NCBI GenBank assembly: GCA_910587575.1
Contig: CAJULU010000031.1
Span: 1-50,347, forward strand
DNA length: 50,347 nt
Origin: an uncultured Dorea sp.
Lineage (GTDB): Bacteria; Bacillota; Clostridia; Lachnospirales; Lachnospiraceae
Reading direction: 5' to 3'
The translations under genes were made by a program, and so were the position numbers. The notes beneath the pieces were generated by a model. That model was not told the DNA's origin. It ran no database searches and worked only from the letters and a program-made list of their open reading frames with translations. Of the stretch, positions 17,110 to 26,061 are shown piece by piece. The number at the start of each line of letters is the position of its first letter. The stretch's first letter is position 1.

Positions 17110-17378
17110 CAGGCGCTGTAGTAGGGTTTGGCGTTACATATGCATTAGGAATCACAACCATTGATATATTAAAAAAGCTATCTACAGGAAGTATTACGAT
17201 AGAACAGCTTGAATCTCGAAATCCAAAGTTTGTTGCAGAAATGGGAAAAAGGGCAAAAGAGCAGTATGAAGCTGGCAAGAAGTATGCAAAAGAGCACCCT
17301 GAACAAATCCGAACGAGGAAATTAGGAAAGTTGATTAAGAGAAAAGTCAAGAAACAGAAGAGTTTGTCGCTAAATTAA
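17052..17378 (+). pseudogene. Displaced C-terminal part of the GTPase (frame +3)
   Basis: This frame has no start signal of its own but reads as a natural continuation of the upstream GTPase: a Gly/Ala-rich membrane helix (SEAVAVLAGAVVGFGVTYALG), an amphipathic ILKKLSTGSITIEQLE and a Lys-rich tail. Joining it to the upstream frame after NEAIKF needs one added base near 17050-17053, or loss of two. It is listed separately because it is probably not translated now unless the ribosome shifts. Confidence 0.65.
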
Positions 17379-17387
17379 CAAAATCTA

Positions 17388-17416
17388 TTGCACATTCCCC
17401 ACTTTTAGTGTAAAAT
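17388..17416 (+). promoter_or_regulatory. Predicted sigma-A promoter of the RADAR-like operon
   Basis: TTGCAC (17388-17393) and TAAAAT (17411-17416) are separated by exactly 17 bases, about 110 bases upstream of the first gene of the operon. No terminator was recognised between the GTPase fragment and this site. Confidence 0.6.
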
Positions 17417-17463
17417 CACACAAATTTATAAAGTTTCTTAAAATTTGCTGATTTGCATGAAAA

Positions 17464-17481
17464 ATATGCATATATGCATAT
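17464..17481. promoter_or_regulatory. Perfect 18-bp palindrome, candidate operator
   Basis: ATATGCATATATGCATAT is a perfect palindrome lying between the predicted promoter and the HTH regulator gene. Its dyad symmetry and position suit binding of the dimeric regulator encoded next. The sequence is AT-rich, so chance is not excluded. Confidence 0.45.
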
Positions 17482-17528
17482 GGATGGTTTTTATGAAGTG
17501 AGTAATATTCAGAAACAGGAATCATATT

Positions 17529-18635
17529 ATGGCAGAAAGAAAACAAAAAGAGCAGACGATCCAGAAAGTCCTGCGGGCGATAGAACACAAGCTGGACGAG
17601 AAACGGATCAGGCAAAAAGAATTAATAAATTTATGCGAGCAGAAAGGATATATGATTTCTCAATCTGAACTCTCCAGGATACTGGCGCATAAAGTGGCGC
17701 TGGGTCTGTATCCGGCGCTGGCATTGTGTGACGTGCTGGAAATTGATCTCAATCAGATCTTACATCCTGAAAGAAAGGAAAGAGACAGATTCAATCTTTC
17801 ACAGAAGGCATTTGTAACGGATCCGGGACGTTCGGAGATTAAGAATTACCTTGGATGTTATCATGCATTATTTTATGCAACAGATTTCCGGGAGGATAAG
17901 CTGCTGCATGGAAGGCTGAGACTGCTGCCGGGAAGTGATGGAAACCATACATATTGCTCTGCGTTTTTTCTGCTGGACACGGAGGATACCGATATGAGAG
18001 GAAGGCCGATTAGAAAAGAGTATTTTGGGCAATTTTTTGTATCTCCGCAGATGGGTATAGCTTATTGCTTTCTTGTGAATAATAAGCTGGGAGAAGTCTG
18101 TTCCATTGAATTCAGACACCGTACCTTTTTTTACAAGCAGGTAGAATGCCGCCTTGGCATGGTATTGACGACGTCAACCGGTGAGAAAAAAACGCCGGCC
18201 GCACACAAGATGGTCATCTTCCGGGGAAAACTGGAGGATGCACAGGAAGAGCGGCTGGCGCATATGCTGAAACTGGATAATACGGAGGTAAGCATTGAAT
18301 CTGGTATACTGGGGAATATAGGAGAAACAGAAGAAGAAAAGGAAGTTTTCCGCAAGCTGGCAGAACTCCTGCCGCAGACGGCATACTGCACGGTCAATAC
18401 GGCTCTTTTGAAAAGTGTAAACCGGAAGCTGAGCAATGTGCAGATAAGTTCTCTGTTTTCGAGAATGAGGCAATATTCGGAGGAAGATTATACGCTGCAT
18501 TTGGATGAACTGGAAGACGAGATGGTCTTCGATCTCCTGCGGCGCGACCCGGACATACTCGGGAAGGTTCCTTTTCGGCACCCCGGCGCATTAGGTGATA
18601 TGGCGAGTCAGAAGAATAAGCGGGGAAGAGAGTGA
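17529..18635 (+). CDS. XRE-type HTH regulator of the RADAR-like operon
   Basis: A 368-residue protein has an N-terminal helix-turn-helix of the XRE/Cro class (residues about 12-75: VLRAIEHKLDEKRIRQKELI, then MISQSELSRILAHKVALGLYP and CDVLEIDLNQIL). The remaining 290 residues are a mixed alpha/beta domain I do not recognise, which could sense a ligand or a partner. The ATG has AGGA 8 bases upstream. The gene overlaps the next by 4 bases (GTGA), so the five genes 17529-25958 form one transcription unit. As the first gene, behind a palindromic site, it is probably an autoregulator that keeps the operon low until phage infection. An effector role is also possible. Confidence 0.65.
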   Translation: MAERKQKEQTIQKVLRAIEHKLDEKRIRQKELINLCEQKGYMISQSELSRILAHKVALGLYPALALCDVLEIDLNQILHPERKERDRFNLSQKAFVTDPGRSEIKNYLGCYHALFYATDFREDKLLHGRLRLLPGSDGNHTYCSAFFLLDTEDTDMRGRPIRKEYFGQFFVSPQMGIAYCFLVNNKLGEVCSIEFRHRTFFYKQVECRLGMVLTTSTGEKKTPAAHKMVIFRGKLEDAQEERLAHMLKLDNTEVSIESGILGNIGETEEEKEVFRKLAELLPQTAYCTVNTALLKSVNRKLSNVQISSLFSRMRQYSEEDYTLHLDELEDEMVFDLLRRDPDILGKVPFRHPGALGDMASQKNKRGRE

Positions 18636-19870
18636 AAAATGTGAATAATATAAATATAATATGCGGCGAATCGGAAAATGAGATTTTCTTGTTTTTTGCA
18701 GAATTTTTTAAATCATGCGGGATTTATGTAATAAAAAGTGTTGGTGAAAGCTATGAAAGCTATCAAGAGGCAGAAGAGACGGAAGGATTTATTCCGGACG
18801 GCGTGCTGGATATAAGGTGCGGATTCCGGTGGCTGGATGAGAGAAGGAATGATAAGAAAAAAGCAGAGCTGCTAAATGCTGTGTTAGAAAAAACATGTGC
18901 TGGAAATGCTGCACTCTTAGATGAATTGGAACAGCTTGTGACAATTTATGTAGAGAATGCTCTGGTGCGCCATAATATGATGGAACGTTATTTTTATGCA
19001 CCGGACTCTGACAGGGTAAAACAGTGCCTGTCGGGATTCTGCAAGGCGTACGAGGAACTTAGGCAGATAGAAAGAAAAGGGAAACATAGCAGATATTTTA
19101 CGATTATGTGCCAGCATAAGATTAATTCATTGTCAGGGAAATTGAGAAAGAAAAAAGAATATGATGGATATACGCTGATTAAAGAGGCAGTGCAGCTGAA
19201 TGAAGATGATTCAGGGTTTATCCAGGGATATATTCTTGCGGGGATTATTGCGGACGGAGATCTGAATTATCTCACATATAGTATTGATTTCTACGAAAAG
19301 GCTCTGATGAGGACGCAGGAGAAGGATCCCATAAGAGCATATATCTTTTACCGCAAGGGAAGATATTATGAGAAGATTGACCATAATTATGAAAAGGCCT
19401 TAGAAGATTATCGGATGGCATACCGGTTATCACCGGACAATTACCGGGCATTATATAAAGTGGCTCTTCTGGAACTGCAGAAAGGATATCAGCAGGCGGA
19501 TATCAGTTGTATTATAAAGGCAGAACGTAATTTTTTCAGATTACGAGACTTGATGCTGGAAGATATAAAGAATCATGACCTGGAGCCAATACAGCTGGAA
19601 TATCTGACGAAGGCTTATAAGAAATTGTATGAAATCAATGATATATGGCTGGATGATAAGGAGATAGCGAGACTGGTGTTAGAACTGCTGGGCGGTTTGG
19701 ATGTGATCATCAATACGGATACTTTTTTTGATAAATTTTTCTGTGCAGAGGCGGAAAACGAGAGGAAGATGCTGATTGAACATTTAAATATAAATGCATA
19801 CAAAAGAGAACGCTTAAAGATTGTTAATAGCAGTCAAAAAGATAAAAGGAATATAGTATATGCGGGATAA
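18632..19870 (+). CDS. TPR-repeat protein in the RADAR-like operon
   Basis: A 412-residue protein starts at GTG 18632, inside the stop of the regulator. The first 60 residues have an alternating strand-helix pattern (INIICGESENEIFLFFAEFF, then IYVIKSVGES) suggesting a small Rossmann-like domain, which I cannot assign. Residues about 195-300 contain TPR-like helix pairs: SIDFYEKALMRTQEKDPIRAY, YYEKIDHNYEKALEDYRMAYRLSP, NYRALYKVALLELQKG. TPR proteins mediate protein-protein contacts. Here the partner may be the HTH regulator or the RdrA/RdrB complex. It overlaps the ATPase gene by 11 bases. It is not part of the minimal two-gene RADAR as I know it. Confidence 0.6.
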   Translation: MKNVNNINIICGESENEIFLFFAEFFKSCGIYVIKSVGESYESYQEAEETEGFIPDGVLDIRCGFRWLDERRNDKKKAELLNAVLEKTCAGNAALLDELEQLVTIYVENALVRHNMMERYFYAPDSDRVKQCLSGFCKAYEELRQIERKGKHSRYFTIMCQHKINSLSGKLRKKKEYDGYTLIKEAVQLNEDDSGFIQGYILAGIIADGDLNYLTYSIDFYEKALMRTQEKDPIRAYIFYRKGRYYEKIDHNYEKALEDYRMAYRLSPDNYRALYKVALLELQKGYQQADISCIIKAERNFFRLRDLMLEDIKNHDLEPIQLEYLTKAYKKLYEINDIWLDDKEIARLVLELLGGLDVIINTDTFFDKFFCAEAENERKMLIEHLNINAYKRERLKIVNSSQKDKRNIVYAG

Positions 19871-22307
19871 GAGTTATATTAATATTGAGAAAAATTATGA
19901 AGAATATATAGAGAAGATTGATGAATTTGAGAATTCTATATTCGTAGATGTATATAAAAATTTATATAAGATTTTAAATGCGGCAGTGTTGGAGAAAGAT
20001 AAGAAGCGTGGATGTATTATTACGGTCCTGGGAAAGAGAGGAAGCGGTAAGAGTTCCCTGCTGTTATCCTTTGTCAATTCTTTAGGAGATGCTTCCGGAG
20101 GAGAGGATTCCAAATACAAAACAGATAAAGCACAATTTAGCATCATGAAGTGTCTGGACGCTTCCATGCTGGATTCCAGTGAAGATGTTTTTGATATTCT
20201 GTTGTCCAGAATGCTGAAGAATATTGAACAGTATATTGAGGACGGGAAATTCGACGTCCTGCAGAACCGTAAAGTGCAATATGAAATACTGCAGCAGATC
20301 GATGAAATATACAAAATACACCAGATGATCAAACTTGGAAAAGCACGGGGGAAAGATGTGGAGCTCTCAGATGGATTTTCATCTTTTTCAGCACTTAGGA
20401 ATTGCCCGGACAGTCTGGAATTAACCAGTAAATTTGAAAAGTTAGTAAAAAATTATCTGGAAATGATGTTAGGGAAAAAATGGAATGAGGGGGCAAAAAA
20501 GCAAAACAATTATCTCATAGTGCCTATCGACGACCTTGATATGAATAATGATAAAGGTTTTGAAAGTCTGGAACAACTCTATCGGTACGTGGCGGTTAAG
20601 AATGTGATCGTAGTCGTTGCCGTGAAGTACGAGCAGATTATGTATCTGGCGGAAAAAAACGGGTATGGGTTATTTCCGAAGATAGACAGAAAACTGAGTA
20701 AATCCAAAGTAAAGTATGTGAAGGAGTATGCGAAAGAATATCTTGCCAAACTGCTTCCGATACAGGGAAGGGTTTATATGCCGGATATTGTCACGAATCA
20801 GCAGGAAATCCGGAAGAAATGGTATGTCAGAAGAGGTGAAGGTGGGTACACAATTAAGGAAAGCCTGTTCTTTATGATAAAAGAAAAAACAGGGATGTAC
20901 TTTGACATATGTGGGAAAAAGATGCATTTCCTGGAACCAGAATCATTGAGGGAACTAAAAGGATATTATGGATATCTGAATGATAAACTGGAAAACGACC
21001 GGTTAGAGAATTGTGAACAGTTTGTGAGCGATTTCCTGAACCGTATCACGAATAAGAAATTAACATACTCAGACAGGAAAGAAGTGCTGTTTCTCTGTGA
21101 ATTAGACTATGCAGGAATTAATAACCGCCTGCTCTTAAAACTTTCGAAAAATGAGTTATGTAAAACTTCCCGTCATAAGTTTAAAGAAGGGTATGGAGAA
21201 CTTCTTAGGTATTTGTATCTGACGAGCAGAAAAAAGCAGGAAGACAAACAATTTGCTTATGCGGTTCTTGTCTTTTATACATATCTTGCGCAGCGGGAAA
21301 GGCTTAAGACAGAAAAAGGCACAGAACAGTCTGACAAAAAGAGTGACATGAGAGAATTATTCATTAATAGCTGGGCAGGCAGCTGGTCGAATGATCTGGT
21401 TCCAAAAGTCCACGAGGATAATATAGGAGATGAAGAAAATATAAAAAATCTGTTTGCGTTAAGAGAAAAGATGTGGGGGTGTATGGAAGACATTGACGCC
21501 TCGGTTGCCAGGATTGGCATTGAGTGGGAAGACTGTATGGTAGGAATTCCAGAGGTCTGGATTGACGAAAACAGAGAGAAAATCGAACAACTGGAATGGA
21601 TGTTTTTCTTTTTTGAAGAATTCTATTCAGACATGTACGAAAAAGAGGAAATCTGGCTGGAAATGGAGCAAAAAGCAGATGGAAGGCTGGAATGTACCAT
21701 CGCAAATGCAAAATGTGATTTTAATATTCTGGCGTTTATCAAGCATTCCTACTATTATGAGGAATATTTTGATGGGTTGTACACAGCGATTGCTGAGGCG
21801 CTGATAGGACACAGTGAGGGTGGCTGGGCACGTGTGACAAAAATGATAGAGCGGTTGAAGAAAAATTCAAAGCTTTACAAAGCATATAAAGAATGGGCTA
21901 AAACCAGTGAAGGAATTGCGATGCCGTTTCAATATACAGATATTTATTATCATATTCTGCACCGTGCACAGAATCAGTCCAGGGATCAGACCAGGGCAGC
22001 GGTTACATGCGGCGAAGTGTTTAGCGTGCTAAGTACTTTGTATCATCGGCTGAAAACAATTTTATCTGATGAGGACGAGGGATATAAAGAAATAGGAGGA
22101 ACCAATTTTGCAGAAAATTTTGCGAAGTGTCCGTTTATTGAGGTGCTTCTGGGAAGTGTAAAGAAGAGAATTAAGATTGATCGGATAAGTTTTGGAAAGA
22201 TGGTAAACCGTTGTGCTTCATACAGTAAAAGCAGCAGAAGAACTATGAGAGAAGTAGAAGATCTGACGACCAGCGACCAGGTTGGTTTTGATACATATGA
22301 TTGGTAA
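19860..22307 (+). CDS. rdrA: RdrA-like KAP/AAA P-loop ATPase
   Basis: This 815-residue ATPase has Walker A GKRGSGKS (residues 58-65) and a Walker B with two acidic residues in YLIVPIDDLDMN (near 217-227). A sensor-like region follows (YRYVAVKNVIVVVAVKYEQI), and then a long helical C-terminal part. Size, motif spacing and position directly before a large adenosine deaminase match RdrA of RADAR, the ATPase that forms ring assemblies and joins RdrB in defence against phage. ATG 19860 follows AAAAGGA at 8 bases. It ends 8 bases before the RdrB start. The match is from motifs and gene order, not from a database search. Confidence 0.75.
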   Translation: MRDKSYINIEKNYEEYIEKIDEFENSIFVDVYKNLYKILNAAVLEKDKKRGCIITVLGKRGSGKSSLLLSFVNSLGDASGGEDSKYKTDKAQFSIMKCLDASMLDSSEDVFDILLSRMLKNIEQYIEDGKFDVLQNRKVQYEILQQIDEIYKIHQMIKLGKARGKDVELSDGFSSFSALRNCPDSLELTSKFEKLVKNYLEMMLGKKWNEGAKKQNNYLIVPIDDLDMNNDKGFESLEQLYRYVAVKNVIVVVAVKYEQIMYLAEKNGYGLFPKIDRKLSKSKVKYVKEYAKEYLAKLLPIQGRVYMPDIVTNQQEIRKKWYVRRGEGGYTIKESLFFMIKEKTGMYFDICGKKMHFLEPESLRELKGYYGYLNDKLENDRLENCEQFVSDFLNRITNKKLTYSDRKEVLFLCELDYAGINNRLLLKLSKNELCKTSRHKFKEGYGELLRYLYLTSRKKQEDKQFAYAVLVFYTYLAQRERLKTEKGTEQSDKKSDMRELFINSWAGSWSNDLVPKVHEDNIGDEENIKNLFALREKMWGCMEDIDASVARIGIEWEDCMVGIPEVWIDENREKIEQLEWMFFFFEEFYSDMYEKEEIWLEMEQKADGRLECTIANAKCDFNILAFIKHSYYYEEYFDGLYTAIAEALIGHSEGGWARVTKMIERLKKNSKLYKAYKEWAKTSEGIAMPFQYTDIYYHILHRAQNQSRDQTRAAVTCGEVFSVLSTLYHRLKTILSDEDEGYKEIGGTNFAENFAKCPFIEVLLGSVKKRIKIDRISFGKMVNRCASYSKSSRRTMREVEDLTTSDQVGFDTYDW

Positions 22308-22315
22308 AAAGCGCT

Positions 22316-25237
22316 ATGAGAAATGTAAAGAATGTAATTGAAATGTTTTTGAAACATATATCTGCCAGAGATATTCTGCAGGATAAGATCTTATACGACA
22401 GACTGTCTGAGTCACTATTTCTGTCTGTTGCACTGCCATATATGAAGGAATATACGGAAAGTGAACTGGAGAATATCTGTGCGGCGGTAAAGGATATGGT
22501 GGCGACAGAATGTGATAATCAGTTTATACGAGGCTTCGAAGCGGCTGGATTAAGAAACCAGCCGCTTAATCTTTATGGTCTTTTATTGCTTGCAACAGAA
22601 AAGATGCTGCGGTTTTATAATAATGAGGTGGTATGCTGTTATCAACATCTGTTAGAGTGGCGGCAGCTGACCGTGAAAATCAGTGAGGATACCTTTACAA
22701 CAGCGTTTTGTGCGGTTGAGGATCTGAAATCCAGAAAGAACAGAACCAGATTCGACTGGCCGACGGTAATTGGCCATGACAATTCTTATCTTAATAAATT
22801 ATTGCAGCAGGAATTATCTGATAATCATTTTCATCTGTGGGCCTCTTCTCCACATTTTACCCTTAGCTGGATACGGATCATGAATGATACGGACAATCCG
22901 GAAATCAGAAAAAAATTAAGCGATTTGGATTCTCAGAAACTCAATGTCAATCTGGCATATTACCAGGAGTTCGGGGAGAATAAGTTTGAGACTTTGTATC
23001 TGCAGGCAGCTCTGCTCCGCCTGTATCTGTATTCCTGGGCGAGCGGGCGGGAGATTTTTCTGAAGGAGTATCAGCTTCGCAACCATGTCAGAGAAAGTGT
23101 TTTACATCAGATCGGAAATGGAATGAAGCCCTGTTATCTGGAAATATTCCGGCAGTGGCGCTGCCGTGAGGAAGGGCTCACATGGCAGGAGGAATTCGGG
23201 AATGAACGGTATGAGACCGGTCTGTTTTCTAACGGAACACAGCGAAGGGATATAGGAATGTTTTTAAGCAGGCTGAGTGACAAAGAGGCAGAGATCCCAA
23301 GAAAAAACGGCCGGTCATTCTGGCAATGCATGGAAGATTTTATACAGGAAAGAAAAAGATTTCCGCTATACCCATTAGAGCCGGTTATGGAAAAGGACAG
23401 TTACAGACGGTTATGGCAGATGTGTACCTATGATACGGTGGAAGCCTGGACAAAGAATGAGGCAACACTGCAGATGAACAGCCGCAACGTCCAGCTGGCC
23501 GTGAATGCGCTGAAATGCGGAAATGGTCTGTCAGAAAGACCGGATTATGTTTTGTGGAGCCTTCCGGCAAGGGAGCAGTGTGAGAACAAAGTGCGGTGGG
23601 AATTGTGCGGAGAAAGGTATTTTTTATACATGATGTTCCGGCGGGCATATCAGGCAAATGCCGGAGATAAAAGGCAGATGAACCTTTTCTATGCATATCT
23701 GGTGATAAAGGAGAACTTCCGGAGCGAAATTGTCCAGGTGAATGACCGCATCGGTTTCCGTAATTTTCAGAGGTATGACAGACGGAAAGGGATTCTGCTG
23801 GAGAATTCTTCTTTTGGGGATAACGTGCCTAAGATGGCGATAGAAGATACCTTGTCAGACCCGTGGATCAGGAGTTTGGAAGTGCGTATCGTGCCCAGGG
23901 ACACGGTATGGGAAAATGTGAAGTATATCCGTCAGATTGACGGCGTACAGAGTGATAAGACGGCTCGTTACTATTTCGTATATCATTTTGTAAAATCACC
24001 GGATGATACGCCGAGAGAATGTTATGGAGATTCCTGCAGGCATGAAAGAAAACGGGGGCAGATCAGAAAACAGGCCTGCTGTATTACCGGCCTTAGAGAG
24101 CGTTTTCCGCAGAAGGCAAAACGTGTCCTTGGAATCGATGCCTGTTCTCTGGAAATAGGCTGCAGGCCGGAGGTGTTCGCCCAGGCATTCCGGTATCTGA
24201 AAAGTCATTGTGTGACAGACCGCTGGAAAAGTGATGACGAGAGAAATCTTCCGTCTCTGAAGGCCACTTACCATGTAGGAGAGGATTTTCTGGATATTAT
24301 AGACGGGCTGCGGGCAATTGATGAGGCGGTCCATTTTTTGAATCTGAACTGCGGAGACCGGTTAGGCCATGCCCTTGCCCTGGGACTTGACATAAAAGAC
24401 TATTATGCGGGAAAGAGAAATGTAATCTGCCTGCCAAAACAGGATTATCTGGATAATCTTGCATGGATTTATAACCGGATTACAAAATATCGTCTGGGAG
24501 TCGAACTCAATAATCTGCGTAATCATGTGGAAAAGGAGTTCAGCCGGTATTTCGGAGAAGTGTATGACGATTTGGCGCAGCTGCATAATTACAATATCCG
24601 TACCTATTTTGAGGCATGGAAACTGCGGGGGGATAAGCCGGATTATTATAGATTCGGAAGTTTTAACCCGCCGGCATGGCAGAATGAGACAGAGGGGGAA
24701 TACCGGTCATATGACAGCTATGCCGTCAATTATCAGTTTCCCAGAGAGTATAGAGTTCGGAATGTGGAAACCGTTGCCTATCTGTACCATGCGTATCATT
24801 ATGATGAAAATGTGAAGATCCGGGGCGAAGAGAAGAAGGAATTCCATATACCGGAATGCTGGATTGAGGGGGCGGAAAAACTTCAGAAGATGCTGCAGCA
24901 GGAGATTGCAGCCAAGGGGATTTCCATTGAAAGCAATCCTACGTCAAACTATATGATATCGGTTCTGGACAGTTATGTGAGGTGGTACAATCATCATCTG
25001 GAACACGATCCGGAGAAGATCGCATTGTGTCCGCAGCTGTCTGTGTCAATCAATACGGATGATAAGGGCTGTTTCAATACTTCGTTGGAAAATGAATATG
25101 CGTTAATGGCATGTGCACTTGAGAAGTCGAAGGATGAGAACGGATGGCCCCGTTACAGCCGTACGATGATCTATGAGTGGCTGGAGGAAATCAGAAAGAT
25201 GGGTAATTTACAGAGTTTTCAGGAAAGAGGGGAATAG
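22316..25237 (+). CDS. rdrB: RdrB-like adenosine deaminase
   Basis: A 973-residue divergent adenosine deaminase keeps the whole zinc site of the ADA family. It has DNHFHLW with His171 and His173; TYHVGED with His653 and Glu656; DRLGHALALG with His685; ESNPTSN; and NTDDKGCFNTSLENEY with Asp915 and Asp916. The large N-terminal region and insertions fit RdrB, which forms large shells and converts adenosine nucleotides to inosine forms on infection. ATG 22316 is chosen, although the frame opens at TTG 22301 and neither has a clear ribosome site, so translation is probably coupled to the ATPase. The deaminase appears intact and active by motif. Confidence 0.8.
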   Translation: MRNVKNVIEMFLKHISARDILQDKILYDRLSESLFLSVALPYMKEYTESELENICAAVKDMVATECDNQFIRGFEAAGLRNQPLNLYGLLLLATEKMLRFYNNEVVCCYQHLLEWRQLTVKISEDTFTTAFCAVEDLKSRKNRTRFDWPTVIGHDNSYLNKLLQQELSDNHFHLWASSPHFTLSWIRIMNDTDNPEIRKKLSDLDSQKLNVNLAYYQEFGENKFETLYLQAALLRLYLYSWASGREIFLKEYQLRNHVRESVLHQIGNGMKPCYLEIFRQWRCREEGLTWQEEFGNERYETGLFSNGTQRRDIGMFLSRLSDKEAEIPRKNGRSFWQCMEDFIQERKRFPLYPLEPVMEKDSYRRLWQMCTYDTVEAWTKNEATLQMNSRNVQLAVNALKCGNGLSERPDYVLWSLPAREQCENKVRWELCGERYFLYMMFRRAYQANAGDKRQMNLFYAYLVIKENFRSEIVQVNDRIGFRNFQRYDRRKGILLENSSFGDNVPKMAIEDTLSDPWIRSLEVRIVPRDTVWENVKYIRQIDGVQSDKTARYYFVYHFVKSPDDTPRECYGDSCRHERKRGQIRKQACCITGLRERFPQKAKRVLGIDACSLEIGCRPEVFAQAFRYLKSHCVTDRWKSDDERNLPSLKATYHVGEDFLDIIDGLRAIDEAVHFLNLNCGDRLGHALALGLDIKDYYAGKRNVICLPKQDYLDNLAWIYNRITKYRLGVELNNLRNHVEKEFSRYFGEVYDDLAQLHNYNIRTYFEAWKLRGDKPDYYRFGSFNPPAWQNETEGEYRSYDSYAVNYQFPREYRVRNVETVAYLYHAYHYDENVKIRGEEKKEFHIPECWIEGAEKLQKMLQQEIAAKGISIESNPTSNYMISVLDSYVRWYNHHLEHDPEKIALCPQLSVSINTDDKGCFNTSLENEYALMACALEKSKDENGWPRYSRTMIYEWLEEIRKMGNLQSFQERGE

Positions 25238-25238
25238 G

Positions 25239-25958
25239 ATGCACGATTATGCGATAGATGTGAACAAAAGAAGAGCCGTGAATGCGGTTATTATAGGAAT
25301 CTATATACTGCTAGTCTTGTGGATGGTAATCTGTCAGGATAATCCCATGAACAGACTGCTGGATCAGGCGCAGGAAGGTTTCAGCCGGTATCTGCCGGAG
25401 AATGTATCGGCAGATGTAAGTATGATGTTAATAAAAGTGATATTTTCCACCTTTCTTCCAGGAATCGGGATCGGCGCATTCTATGCGCTTTACGACCACC
25501 TTCTCTGGAAATGCAGACCCTTCCTATTACTTCATAAAATTCCAAACCTTAATGGAAAATGGACTGCGACAATCAGTTCTCCTTTAAAAGGCGATCATCA
25601 TCCGGAAATTCAGATGGAGATTAAGCAGACATGGAATAAGCTTCAGGTGAATGGGATTTCCCAGTCTCTGACGACTACGGTAAGTGAGTCGGCTTCGATC
25701 CTTGAACAGCACGGACAGATTTTTTTCAGCTACTCTTACTGGATCCATCAGTTCGGCGGACAGTGCTATCCTGGATTCAATTCTTTGAAAGTGAATGGGA
25801 ACCGAATGATCGGGCAGTATTTTTCTGCGAAGAATGTAGTGGAAGAATTTGAAAATGGGTGTACATACCTGCAGAAAAGGGAGAAAACCAGGAGACAGGT
25901 GTTAGGCCTGGCGAAAGGATGCGGATCAAAGGGGATGATTGAATTTACAAGGCAGTGA
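25239..25958 (+). CDS. Cap15-like two-TM beta-barrel protein (S-2TM-beta)
   Basis: A 239-residue protein has two membrane segments (residues about 13-32 and 62-85) and then a beta-rich domain opening IPNLNGKWTATISSP. This layout and the L-N-G-x-W opening resemble the CBASS effector Cap15, whose beta-barrel binds a cyclic dinucleotide and whose TM part disrupts the inner membrane. No CD-NTase is present, so if the likeness is real the ligand must be different, perhaps a product of the deaminase. ATG 25239 is chosen because GAGGGG precedes it; it directly follows the RdrB stop. It is the last gene of the operon and the probable membrane effector or anchor. Confidence 0.65.
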   Translation: MHDYAIDVNKRRAVNAVIIGIYILLVLWMVICQDNPMNRLLDQAQEGFSRYLPENVSADVSMMLIKVIFSTFLPGIGIGAFYALYDHLLWKCRPFLLLHKIPNLNGKWTATISSPLKGDHHPEIQMEIKQTWNKLQVNGISQSLTTTVSESASILEQHGQIFFSYSYWIHQFGGQCYPGFNSLKVNGNRMIGQYFSAKNVVEEFENGCTYLQKREKTRRQVLGLAKGCGSKGMIEFTRQ

Positions 25959-26037
25959 AGTGCAATTATCTTAAATCATTCAATTTTTTTGGCTTAGAAA
26001 GACTTATCATGGAGGAATAACCGATAATGTAAACAGA

Positions 26038-26058
26038 GAGGAGGTTCCAACCCTCCTC
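26038..26058 (-). terminator. Possible terminator hairpin between convergent genes
   Basis: GAGGAGGTT and AACC-C-TCCTC form a stem with one bulged C and a 2-base loop, just past the stop of the leftward gene. The T run on either strand is poor, so the call is weak. Confidence 0.35.
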
Positions 26059-26061
26059 CCT

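Noticed and set aside
18632..18830. TIR domain at the N-terminus of the TPR protein
   Set aside because: The strand-helix pattern is suggestive but no catalytic Glu context or conserved TIR box can be shown by eye.
24628..24633. Another poly-G phase-variation tract in the deaminase gene
   Set aside because: Only six G in a GC-richer context, within chance expectation.
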